The translations under genes were made by a program, and so were the position numbers. DNA of 64,000 bases, from positions 2,679,501-2,743,500 of the forward strand of contig NC_092702.1 in the NCBI RefSeq assembly GCF_964275005.1, given 5' to 3'. Source of the DNA: Diadema setosum (taxonomy: Eukaryota > Echinodermata > Echinoidea > Diadematoida > Diadematidae). This document shows, one piece after another, positions 1-12,149 of this stretch. Under the pieces are notes generated by a model. The model was not told the origin of the DNA and did not search any database. It saw only the letters and a list, made by a program, of their open reading frames with translations. Position 1 is the stretch's first letter; every line of letters begins with the position of its first letter.

Positions 1-716
1 GGGGGATCTATTCCGGTGTTACCATCTACGGTAGATAACACTCACGGGCAAATTATGACTCCAACGAAAATGAGATGACTCTATGACAGTCTCAGAATTC
101 TTTCAACGTTTACAAGAAGTCTACACGAATGTTAATTATGACACTATATCTTTGAATCATTATCCCTTATTTTGATAATCCAAAACTATTCTTTGCAGCA
201 ACAGACACAATGGGATGGTTGAAGAAGACATGAGAAATTCATAGACAGTGCATACATGACGCTTTGGGACAGGAATTTGTTACGTAAATCCCCAAAAGAA
301 AAGTAATGAGATGATGTGAAAAAAAAAACAACAACAGGCAAACAGAATGATGAACAACAAACAACAGATACAATATTTGAAGTATAAATGAGACGGTTAT
401 AAAAAAAGCATTTTGTTATTTCAGACAGAATTTGTCATGTAAATCCCCCAAAATAAAAGTGACCGGAGGGAGCAAAACACGGAACATTGGACAGTAAAAA
501 AAAAAAAATAAGCATGAATGATCAGTGGGCGTAATGGACCTTTACATGAATAATGCACCAACACGCAGGTACAAAGGGCAATTCATTGAAAGCGTTCGCG
601 TCCATCCACACGTCAACACACTTAATGTTTGATTACCTCCTGACGAATACGAACATGCATATTCACGATCGACATTAAAAACAAAAATTGAATGCTGCAG
701 ATGGCAGCGCTAACTT

Positions 717-920
717 TGGGCCTCAATTCATTTACATTGATCGTACGATTGATCTTACGATTGATGGGATTCAATAAAGTTACGCTCGATCTGCTTTATT
801 ATGTGCTTTAAATCAATCGCGTCTTTACGAAACAGTCTTACGATCAGTATTGATCTTACGCTCAATTCACCGAGTTATGCTCAATAAATCAAACGTAAGA
901 TCGATCACAACAAAGGCCCC
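717..920. mobile_element. Foldback (MITE-like) element with GATC/TTACG inverted repeats
   Basis: The left end GGGCCTCAATTC leads into repeated TTGATCGTACG and TTGATCTTACG; the right end is CGTAAGATCGATCACAACAA followed by AGGCCCC, the inverse. The middle holds further TTGATCTTACGCTCAATTC copies. About 200 bp, no coding capacity, mismatched arms. The superfamily was not determined. Confidence 0.55.
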
Positions 921-1007
921 TAATAATTTCCAAAGCTCATTGCTACACTAAGAACCATCATCGAGTACAATATTAACAGTTTACTGTGTACTGCCTATAC
1001 TTACAAG

Positions 1008-1207
1008 TTTTAGAGTCAGTCTCGAATACCCTTCGAAGTAGCCGCAGCGAGGAGCTGCTAGAATACACACGCTTGTTGGATACAGAGATTGAAATGAACC
1101 CCACACCTCATCCTACCAAGACGTCATCTCTCTATAGTGACCCCTCCAGCAACGCATCCCTACCCGGGCTTTCTTTTCCCTCTACAGTTCGTAACCTTGT
1201 CTATGGT
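1008..1207 (+). CDS. Candidate single exon of an unrecognised gene
   Basis: An open frame runs from an AAG acceptor-like site at 1005-1007 to GGT followed by GTAAGT at 1208, a strong donor. The translation includes SNTLRSSRSEELLEYTRLLD and ends RNLVYG; it is polar, with a Ser/Thr/Pro-rich middle. I do not recognise it. No further exon could be linked on either side: the window begins 1 kb upstream and the acceptor pyrimidine tract is weak. It may be part of a gene entering from the left, or chance. Confidence 0.3.
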
Positions 1208-2717
1208 GTAAGTGGTGTCCTGCTAGTTTCTCATTGACCTTGGTGTTTAGCTCCAAGGTGAAATACAGCCAGGCAAATTATATAGAGGAGAAAGGGTGGA
1301 AGGACGGGGTGGGGGTAATGCTAGGAGCGGAAAGAGGCTATACTTCTGATGTCACAAAATAACTCAGAGAATTATCCAGCGATTAAAATGGGAGAAAAGA
1401 GGGCTAGAAATTGCCTTCCGGTGAAATATCGTTTCTTTTTCTCGCCAACACACTGCCAAGCCTTGAGGCCACAAGTCAAAGCCATTGCACTATTTCGCTA
1501 CGCTGAGCGCGTTTGCAGGTTAGCGGTAATAGGCGAGATTATGATATTTATTTCCTATATGGTGGATATAGTGAAGTTCAGACGAATTGCCGAGTGAGTT
1601 AGCGAGGGGCGTGAGCGAGTGAGATGATTCCCTCCCGATGCCTCGGGGCGTGTTGAGGGTTGATTGATGGGTTAGCTTGTCGAGCAGCAAAATTGCCGTC
1701 TGAGCATAGGCCCTTATGTACGAGTTACTTCTCCCCTTAGTTCTTTTATGTGCAGAGTGCCTACAAGAAGAAATACAAATAGCCTTTAATGTAGTCATTT
1801 GAAACTGCACATCTTGTCAGACACAAACTAGAAGTATATAATAACCCCATGCATGTGTTTGATGTTTGCATTTGCGTTTGGATCTTAAATGATTTCAAAG
1901 AAATGCGGTAAGGCGGCAAACGTCGAGATTCGTTATTACAAAAAGAAGACCACGTGAATAAAATAATATTATCACTTTATATGTGACAGGGATTCAACCA
2001 TGACCTTATACGCATCTACAGTTCCCCCGGAAGGACAGACATACATAAACTACAATATCAAACAGCTATGAGCGCACTGTAGGCCTACTATTAGAAGATT
2101 ATGCAATGCTACATGTACTACTAAATGAGATGACCAATGTGTAAGGCGCGTCTTTTAATCATCCCTCATCTCACACACATGCTCAAACTCTCCGATTCTA
2201 TCGGTTCGTTTGATTGGATCTGATCTTATACTTATCATCTAACATCAGAAAAATCATACGTTTTGATACAGGACTTGGAAGTGAACACATCATTTCCCTA
2301 CATGATTGCACGAAAAGAGCATCTACAAGTCAATACATTTGTGGAACACATGCTAAATGTTCGAGGTAACCGTAAATGTGAATACAGTAAAATTGATTCG
2401 TCAAAACAGTGTAACTAAAAGTATAGGTTAAATGACGTAAAATGTGGAATTTGTGCCGTTACATAATATTTTCGGGCAAGAATGATATCCGTCGCAGCCA
2501 CGTGTGCAGATTGTATAAGGAGATAAGTTCATTGTGTCTGTGAAGAGCGTGGCACTACATTTTATTTATTGATGCGAGGCTTTTGATGTCTAGCGACCAG
2601 GTGGAACGCATCTCCCTACAAATCCATCCTACTATCTGTAACCCCATCGCTACGCCGGACCCTCCGCGCGCAATAGGCCTACATACGTATCGCCTCTTCT
2701 TCGTCTTCTTTCTCCTC

Positions 2718-2752
<35 letters not shown>

Positions 2753-3289
2753 CCCCCCTCCCCATACACTTTGCCTCAGTCTATCGCTTCTGTACGCAAA
2801 GTACATTGTCTTAACATTAACAATCCTATAACAGTTAATCAGCATAACTTCAAGTTTATCGTAATTAACCCACTCTTTCGGGAGTTTTGGCAAAACACCT
2901 TATCTATTCGACAAATACCTGGAAACAGTTTTCATGATACTTTCTTTTTCATATTCCAGGTGTGACACTTCTGGGTGTGAGCATCTCAGACCCTGTCTCA
3001 ATTCGCCGAGAAGCTCTCAATAGGAAAGTTTACTAATATATTCAATATTATTAACATTCTACCTCTTGGAGCCAAATAAACGAGGTAATCAACACTGTTC
3101 CCCCTCCCCCCCCCCCCCCCTTAGCCCGGAATCTAGTTTCCTTACGGGTCAGATCATCACTATCTTGCCATTGTTTTCCACTTGATGCTGTCCCTCTTAT
3201 TGGTGTTTTCTTTTTCTCCTTCTCTCATTCTTCTTTCTTTTGTTGTGTGTGTGTGCATGCACGCTTGTCCAGGTAAACTTTAGTGCGTA

Positions 3290-3331
<42 letters not shown>

Positions 3332-3428
3332 ATGTTTGTGTGAGTGATTGTTAGACTCTTTTCCAGGGACCTCCTCCCCCCCCCCCCCCGAATCTGCTCC
3401 TCTGTAGGTTCCCTGCGCATAATCTTAA
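1208..3428. other. Intergenic, no gene seen
   Basis: AT-rich unique-looking sequence. It contains a (CTC)n tract running into a poly-C run (about 2711-2759), a second poly-C run near 3105-3120, a (GT)n tract at 3291-3328 and a poly-C run near 3374-3390. Open frames over the CTC/poly-C tract are artefacts of the repeat. No splice-linked coding sequence was found. Confidence 0.6.
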
Positions 3429-3812
3429 AGGGACTGTACAGTACTGGTTGAGGTGGGGATTCATGTTTTGAACATTCCTAAGTGAGATAATGAAAAGCCT
3501 CTTATGAAATATGAAAGAGCATGTAATTTTAAGAAGGATTCAACGTTTATTTGATGAAAATTGGTTTTCAAATGGCTGAGATATCCAAAAAAAGTGCTAA
3601 TAATAAAAGGCGACATGCCACAACTTTATTAGGATCTCTTTGTTTCACCTTGTTTTTGGATATCTCAGCCATTTCAAAACCGATTTTCATCAAATGAACT
3701 TTTGATACCCCTTAGAATTGCATGCTCTTTGACATCTTTTAGAGTTGTTTCTGAATATCTCGCAAAACGTTAAAAGCTAAATCCTCACCTCGACCAGAAC
3801 TGTACACACCCT
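3429..3812. mobile_element. MITE, AGGGACTGTACAGT family, copy 1 (long foldback)
   Basis: Terminal inverted repeats of about 35 bp (AGGGACTGTACAGTACTGG and the inverse CCAGAACTGTACACACCCT) with a second inverted pair inside (GGCTGAGATATCC and GGATATCTCAGCC), so the whole can fold on itself. Flanks: TTAA on the left, TTAT on the right. A related copy lies at 33528-33927 in MCMBP intron 6. Non-coding. Confidence 0.8.
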
Positions 3813-3824
3813 TTATACGGATAT

Positions 3825-3967
3825 GAAATACTCTAGACTGATTTTGAATTCATTTTCTGTAATTCTATTATCTGAAGTCTCTTATATGTTACTATTCATT
3901 GATCTAGATGTATGTCACACATCCACACATCAATTTGTGTGGAAATTTAATAAATGAAATGAAATAA
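3825..3967 (+). mobile_element. Probable LINE 3' end tail
   Basis: AT-rich sequence directly after the MITE ends in AATAAATGAAATGAAATAAA (3950-3967), a short tandem tail of the type that ends other non-LTR elements in this window (8405, 19330, 21986). No reverse transcriptase remnant remains, so the assignment is by tail only. Confidence 0.35.
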
Positions 3968-6900
3968 ATTGTGCGCTTCCCGCTTTGGTCTCCCTTTCGA
4001 TCAAAATTCGGTGATTACCTTTATTCGGCTTTTATTTTCCACATTGCAAGTTATAGATTTGTTTCTTAATTCATAATGCATTACACTCTCTCCCTCTCTC
4101 CTCCTCCTCCTCCTCCTCCACCTCAACCACTCTCTCCCTCCTCAACTTTCCCTCTCTTTGTTTTCGCTTTCAACACCATTCCGTCTCGCCCTTCGCCGCT
4201 CCACTGAAATGACCGCTTAGATTACGTAATAACAGTATTATCGGGTCGAATAACAAACGGAGAGGGGGGCATGAAGATAAGGCCGAGCTATATCAGGTGT
4301 AACCAGAATCGTGAAAGAAATAAACAAGGACGAGCGATCGTGGTATCTTCGGGAGACTTTCACTATGTACCACATTTGAAACTCTGTATGCATATGCTCA
4401 ATGTGAGCATGACGTGACCAGGACTAGAGAACTGTGAAAGTTTCAAGAAATTTGAACAGACTATATCAAAGTTATGATATCATCAAATTTGACATGTTTT
4501 CATGAAATGTTTATTGGTCTCGATAACATTATGCAAATGAGCCAAGGTGTCGATAACTTCGCCTCAAAACTATTGACCAGTATATCATACACGATCACTT
4601 TATTTGTCTGCAATCCAGGAAATTGTCCATCAGTCCATAAGAAATACAGACAATTTTCAAGATTTCCTCTTCTTGAACTCATGTCAAACAAGGACATGTA
4701 GCGACGAAGACTTCTGTATAAGAGATTTTGATTTTTTTTTTAAATGTCTCGTATTACCCTGAATCAATGACTTCGTCATCTCATCTGTGTAACCAGCATT
4801 TGTGTTCAAATTTTCATAATTTGTATACTTTTCTCTTGAGTTTTACTACTCTATTTACTTTCCCTTCGAAATTTGATAACAGCAATAACAACAACAATAA
4901 CAATAATGCATGGTAATGATCATTATAATAATAACTATAAGACCTAAGCTATTCAAATTTTCATTAGGATAAACAAAACATTCAAAACAATAATTTATAA
5001 ACATTGACGATCACACAAATTTCTAATGAATTTCAGATTTTTGGAGAGAACTCGAATACATAAGTATTAATTTAAATTGTAACGATTTCACAGTAGTAGG
5101 TTGTCATTGACTTTAGAGAAAATATTTTCGTATACAAACCACTAAGAAATCTGTGAGGTGACAACGTTGCGTTACTTGTATTTTTTCTGTCCTCACTCTC
5201 CATAAGACGGTGCGGAAATTGCAGAACTCATTTTCTTTTCTTTTTTTTTTTTAGCGTAAGACGAAAATGAGTGAAAAGATAACACTTAGTATATTTTCAT
5301 GTATTTTATTGCACTGCAGTCTCAACTCAGCCCCCTGCAGCCTTCTTGTAAATCGCGCAGACTCGTGCGCATGCTCAAACCCTGACTCTCTCTCTCTCCT
5401 TCTCTCTCTCTCTCTCTATCTTTCTCTCCCTCTCTTTAATCCTCCACTCAAATACACAGCATAAATATCACCTTTTACCATACCAGATACTTGGTGATTA
5501 AATATTAAAGTCGTGACCCATAATTGCTGATTTGTCATAAGATCCACATCAAAAGGAACTAGCATGGTATAGTACATCAGCAGGAAAATAATAGTCAACC
5601 CTGAAAGCTGGCTACTAGTATGTTTCACAAGATGGGCAACTTGTCAAAAAATTCAAAGGGACTTTAAAAACTCACCAGAATTGATGCCACGAGAATCGGC
5701 AAAGGAGGTATCGGCACACCTTGGGGCATCCACAGTACGTAGTTACCTATACCGAGAGCTGTCGCGTCACCACTCGATCTCACATCTGCATCAGATACCA
5801 CTAGAGACTCTCAGCCCGGGAATTTCGATTCATAGCAAAATCGGAGGATTGCAGATGTCTGTAGATAACCAATACCGGTGCTCCTACAAAAGAATGCTCA
5901 TCAAAATCTCCAGCAGGTCGTGTCTTGGTAGAGGATGTACTAGTATTTCCGAAGAGATTGGAATTCCGCTGAAACAACTTGATGTTTTGAAATTACAGCG
6001 CAGATGTATCAGGAGTATACGGCAGACGACAGGCGCCTGCGTGCTGTCTCGTGGAGGTCGCCAAGGTGATAACTTCAGGTGAGAAAGTTTTCTGACCATC
6101 TCTTCGCTTTGCATGCCAACTTTGACCACGCCCCATTTATTCTTCTCGCCAATCAGAGCGGCTAGATCAGAGTTGACGCAGCTCTGGCTGGCCTCGTTAC
6201 AAGGACCGGATGACGATTCGGGATAAGTTGTACGTGGACAGATTGCTACAAGAAGACACTTGGTGATGTAATGATTACAATATGAATCCTTGAGTTAGAC
6301 TATCAAAATGATTAAAAATTTTATATGAACAAAAATCATATTGACAAAGAAAATGTCGAAAGAAGTTTAGTTTATACACTTATTTTGAGGTCATTTTCAG
6401 GCAACTCCATATTTATTTTCATCATCTCCACTGTGATCATAGAATATATTTTTTAGTTTCATGTCACCATCTCTTCAACCTTATCAGTATCATTACAACA
6501 TCACTATCATCATCAGTGTCATCATAGTTATCGCTATTATCATCACCATCGCCACAGTCACCGTTATTATCATCGTTACATTCATACTCATCACCGTTAC
6601 CATCACATTCATCGCCCTTTCTTTCACACGGATATCACCATCTCGTAATAAATAATTTCATTCACTGCGTGGCTCAATATTCTACGAGGTTCTGGACAAA
6701 TACTTTTTTATTGCGTTACAGCGTTTACATGTGTGGTGTGTGCGTGCCATGCTAGTGCGACCGGTCAAGGGAAGGGGGTTGCTGAATGGTGGAAGAGTCT
6801 TCACTCCGGCCAGGTAAGAAAGAAGTCAGCCAGCACTAATTGTCGGATTTGAGCGGAACATTTCATCTACTGGTAGGTGAGATCCTCCCGCCGATTCTAC

Positions 6901-8404
6901 TAGAGAAGCCGCAGGCTAATCGCTTGCTCAAATCTCCTTGTCTAATGAGGCGTGAGGGTGCGGAGCGAGAGATGATAGCCCCGCGGGCCGTTCTCGTCGG
7001 GCGAGGAGCGCGCGACAGGGCATCCCGCTGACAGTGACATTTGACGTAAGAACAGTTTCCTATTAAATCCTCTTTAGATGTCAAGAAAAGAAAGAACCAA
7101 CTTTCGAGTTGAAAGATAAGGTTTTAATGAACCTTTGCCTTCTAACATGACCATGTGCAGTAGTGCCATGGACGGATAGTTTTAGATCTACGGTTCCGCC
7201 TTCAGGTTTATTAATATTGAACAATGACATCTACATCCACTGTCCGATGCGTGACACACTTTGAATTTCAGAACAGAATGCTATTGAATCGTTATACACA
7301 CCGAAACGTAATCACCATGTATTACACATGTTGTTTTACTGTGATGTTAAAAAACATATTTTAAACCATATAAAATCTACAATTTTGCATAATAGGTAAA
7401 GTCCCTTGAAATAACCGAGATAGAGAAAAATAACTCAATAACTCGGAAAGAAAGACATGTATCTGATTTGTTTCAATATAATTCAATATAATTCTTCCAA
7501 TGTCTTACAATGTTTATATAAAGAAAGATATGTTTTGGAGAACAGAATCAATTTAATAATTGAAATGTTTGATTTGCTTGCTCCTTTTGCAATCAGTTAT
7601 ACAGAGGTGCTTTTTTTTGCAAATTGCTATAGTGTGACACATAAACATAACAAAATGTAGGCATAAAGAACAAAATCAGCACTATAAAGATATGGAATCA
7701 GTTATGATGACAAAACCTAAGGACGGGCACAATAATTCACGGTATTGCTGTCCTCTGCAATGATGATCATCATTAACACGGCGTTACGAAGACAGACTCG
7801 AGAGGGGAATTCGAGTTAAACCGGGTGCTCGTTTTCTATAGACAAGATGTTTTATCTTTATACCTTGCAGTGCCGGGTGAATAGCGATATATAGGCAAGT
7901 CTTTCTGGAATGATAATAGTGCTATATGCCCTTATATAACACCGAAAATTCTGGCATGGTTAGATTTCAATCTTTGTGTAATTATATCCATTTCTATTGC
8001 TATTACAATTATTAATTCATCTTCATTGTTATTATCATTATCATTATTATCATCATCATCATCATCATTACTGTTATCGTTATTACTATCATCATTATTA
8101 TTTTCATCATCATCACCATCATAATCAACATTATTATTATTATCATTATTGTTATTAACTATACTGTTATGTAAAGTTGGAACTACTGCAGTTTGGAGGA
8201 GAAAAGTACACGTCCCCTCTTGGGTAGTCTGTAACGCAATAACGACACCCACGATTGCTGGAGGCGGGACTGTAACTGCTGTCTGCGTCTCGTATCATTT
8301 CTTCAGCTCTAAAGTTGCAGCATCATTCTCTTTTCTCTTCTGTACCGTCCTGCAGTCTTTCTCCGCAACACTTCCTCATAGCAGGGAGGTGGAAGAAAGA
8401 CTTC
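3968..8404. other. Intergenic, no confirmed gene
   Basis: Holds CT-rich tracts (about 4084-4140 and 5385-5435), CAT/ATC triplet-rich stretches (6480-6640 and 8019-8158) and a GC-rich patch at about 6780-7040. The stretch 5676-6080 is open in several frames on both strands and has a GTGAGT donor-like site on each strand (- at 5675, + at 6080), but no homologue was recognised. Confidence 0.5.
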
Positions 8405-8714
8405 CACCTCAAGTTTCAAGTTGATTTATTTCATTTCCAACAAACAAATAATTAAAAATACAATGAAACACTCGTATACACAGATGTCAGAAAATCAGTA
8501 CCACAATGCGATGAACAGAATAACATAGTAAAAGAGATACAGGTAAATTATCAACAGAGATACAAAAAAATAACTGTTATGTCACTGTGGTAAATGCATA
8601 AACAATATTGCTGGAAATGGAGGGGACTGCTAAAAAGCAGAGCTTGTAGAATGCAGTCCCCTCATAGAGAAAAAATATATATATAATTGCAAGAAAAAAA
8701 ATTCCCTAAGCGGC

Positions 8715-8750
<36 letters not shown>

Positions 8751-9420
8751 CAGACAGAGTAATACACATATGCATGCACACATACGGACGCACATTAACA
8801 AACACAAGGCGACTCTCTTGTAAGGAAAAATGATGAGAGGATAGAAGGATACAGTAGTGAAGAAGGTAGTAAGTCCGAGGTGGACGGGGGGGGGGGGGGG
8901 GGAGAGGAGAGGGAAATAGTGGGTCATAACCAGGGCACTGGAGGCACAGAAGCACGGGCTCGCTGATGAACAAAGAGTATCGAGATTAACGAAGCAACAA
9001 CAATTTTGAAAATCAAAAGTGAAAAAAAAAGAAGAAGAATGAATTATTATGCTGCATACAAAGTTTTTAAATGATTCTTTAACTTTAAAGAAAATGGATT
9101 AAAACTTAGAGCTTCTTTTATATTATTATCATGAGAATTCCAGAATTTTGGTCCAGAAAAGGAGAATAAAGATTTTGCAAAAACCGTCCTAGTCAAAGGC
9201 AAATGATATTCATGGGATTGACGGGTTGGATATGCATGGACAGTTTCATTCTTTAAAAACATGGAATCAAACACAATGGGGAGAGAATGGTTGGTGAGTA
9301 TACATAAATTGTCCTAATTGCTCATAGAATGACGTGTTAAAGGTGAACTGTTCTGATTGTAGTAGAGCTGTCACATTAATCTCAATTCATGGCCATGTTG
9401 TATAAGGATCAATATCAAGA
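8405..9420 (-). mobile_element. LINE fragment, 5'-truncated, reverse transcriptase C-terminal end (family A)
   Basis: The - strand frame at 9274-9047 encodes FDSMFLKNETVHAYPTRQSH and later SGPKFWNSHDNNIKEALSF with a LKLKNHLKTL end, the typical C-terminus of CR1/L2/Rex-type LINE polymerases. The preceding EQLGQFMYTH block (about 9310) is out of frame with it, so the copy is broken. The 3' UTR runs to a TGAAATAAATCAACTTGAAA end near 8410. It contains a poly-A tract (8719-8748) and a poly-G run (8886-8902). The same family occurs at 20955-21990. Confidence 0.8.
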
Positions 9421-12149
9421 ATGTGATACTTTATGTTGCTGTTCTTTTACCGTTCTTGTCCTGCCTCTACCAACGTTTAGAGAGCTCACACGCAGTTAGG
9501 CCTACTTGAAACATCATATTCATTTCCTGCAGCCAAAGCGGAGAGCAGTCTTTACATAAAATATGACGTATTCTTTTCTGATGATAACTTAAATTTTGAA
9601 AGGGCATTTGGTGATGAGATGGAAAAGCTTGTTTGAAGTGCAATGATAAAACTTGGCCAAGTTACCTTTAGTGAAAAGAGCAAACTCAGGAGAAAAGAGA
9701 GCAGAGGGACAGAAGGTTGCTGTTGCTAAGTCGAGAAATGGTGTCTAAGAAACGCATATTATGCCCATTTACATAAATACTATGAATGGTAAAGATGAGA
9801 CATGCAAATCCATTTCTGATATATTAAGAAATATTGGCATGGGTGTGAATACTCGAGAGACAGAGAGGTATATAAATCTAGAGATGTATATACAGGACAA
9901 AGTGAGAAATAAAGGGTTTATTGCTTCTCAATAAATAGCGGAATTCGCGGGGGTTGACAACTTTTTTGAATATTGCTTTATATGGGGGGGGGGGGAGGAT
10001 TACGAGAAGTCGCTATCTTTCTGGTTTGTGCTTTGAACCGACAACATTTGCGGGTTTGCACGTCGATTTTCCACACGACTTCTCAGAGTTTTGATTGTAT
10101 TACATACGAGACCTCATTTGAAATTACTTCCAGGACCATCACCTACAGAGAAATACAAAGGATGTATACTAGGCGAACCTAGTACCTCCTTGGAAATACC
10201 ATGGATCTCGTGTAAAAACAGGTCTCCAATGATAATAGATACACTTCATTCCCCTTCCGAAAGAGTCCTGCCTCATTTGCTTACCTGAGCGAAAAGAGAG
10301 AGGGAGGGATCGAGAAGAGAGTGTGTGTGTGCGTTCGTTTTTCTTCACTCATTATGACGGGGCTGTGTTTGTGTGTCTCCCTTTTGAATGCTTCTTATGG
10401 AGGAGGAAAAGGTGCACACACATACTAATTTCACCCCATCTCTTTCCTTCTTTCCTCCCCTCCACCACTTTGGTATAGTGACCACGCCCATAATCCTCCC
10501 GCATCCTTTCCGATGGAGAGTTCTGTAGCTGAGTGAAAGTTCGGGATTTACTCTCAACTTGATACCAATGAAACCATAATAAACAAGGTGATTTACTTCC
10601 TCGGTCCACGCGTTTCTTTCAAACACCGCTCCAATCTAATTAGAGACCGAGATAACGGCAATCTACACGCTACCCTTGGAAAGGACCCGGGGTGTTGCTT
10701 ATAATTGGATGTAATAAGATGTAAATCGCCTGAAAATTGGAATTAGGTTTCAGGGCACTTTACCTCGGCGGACGCACTTGTGCCGTTACACCTAGTCTTT
10801 CTTCCAGGCCGTGGTAGAAAAAATAAGGTCAATGTTATGTTGTGGGAAAATTAAAAGGAAATTCATACTGATCTGATGTTGCTTCGTATGAAAACAGAAA
10901 AATCATACAGTAAATAAGTGATACTTTATAGGGGAGGGGAATAGACTCGCCAAAGTTCTAAACTGTCAAAATATAGAGAGCAAGACAAAATTGGCAACTT
11001 TGTGTTCCATAGATGTTTCATTTTGTACACTAAAAGTCACAAATTTCATTTGCTCTCAAGAAACTTCGAATGTCTTCTTGGAATGTGTTCTTCGAATGTG
11101 TTCTTGGAATGTAATAAGAATGATGTAAAATATATTAAAAAAATGTTTGTTTGTCTTCCTCAGCGGATAAGTTCTGTCTGTGGCAAAATATTTGAGAAAA
11201 TAAAAATTTGTGAGATTTTGTGTACAAAACGAATGGAAAGCTGCTCAACACTTACGTCACACCGTATAGGCCTATGATCACACATAGTTGCCAATTTATC
11301 TTACTTTCTACTTTTTCTCAGTTCATAACTTCTTCTTTGTCTGTGTGTGTGTGTGTGTGTGTGTGTGATTTTCTTCCCAAACTTTCACTGATCTGCTGCT
11401 TTTCTGATTTTTTTCCTTTTTCATACAAATCAACATAATATCGGGATGAAATCACCTTTTAATGTTACAATAATAACGACATGAAATATATCATGCAGCA
11501 TTATGAAAACATGGCAGCAGGCTGGGTGATACAGCTACATTGCTTTACCAAAAATGTCTCTATTTTCATCACAACCGTTGATTATACTTATGATTCACAT
11601 TTCCTCTACAACAAAACATTCATGTGATACAGCGCACCTCGGTTTTATGAATTGACATAATTATGTAGTAATCATTATTATCATTATTTTTTATCAAAGC
11701 AGTCAAGAGTGATGAGCCAACGAATTTCCCACTCGCTTTGTCGACATAATTCATGTCATTTTACTAATATTGTTCCTTCTGACGCTGATGAAGATCATGA
11801 TAATACTTTGTCAATACTTTGTAATGGTGATGAAATTAGTGATCAATATTTTATGATTGAACATCATAACGACCCCTCTTCTGGGAAATCCTGCCTCCTA
11901 TTCCGTTGTACTCAACTCATATTGACCTTTTAAACATAATGTCCCATTGTGTCTCCTTTTGCTGTTTGCGATGTATTCAGTATTATTTGCCTTAGTCCCA
12001 CGCACCGTTGGGGAAGAATAAAGAACTGGGTTTCCCCTCCAAGCTTCGAATAACAGTCGTGAATTTTGGACTTTGGCATGTTTGAAACACTGTCTACATC
12101 CATGTCAAGATACTTGTGGGACTTTCTGGTATACAGCCGACATGCAGCC
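9421..12149. other. Intergenic, upstream of the Rab gene; no gene seen
   Basis: Moderately AT-rich sequence with a poly-G run near 9987-9996, short GT tracts (about 10321 and 11341) and no recognisable coding exon. The Rab promoter should lie in the right-hand part, but no clear core promoter motif could be named, and an untranslated first exon is possible. Confidence 0.5.

Noticed and set aside
2555-2893. 112-codon - strand frame with poly-Gly and poly-Arg
   Set aside because: It is the translation of the CTC/poly-C tract.
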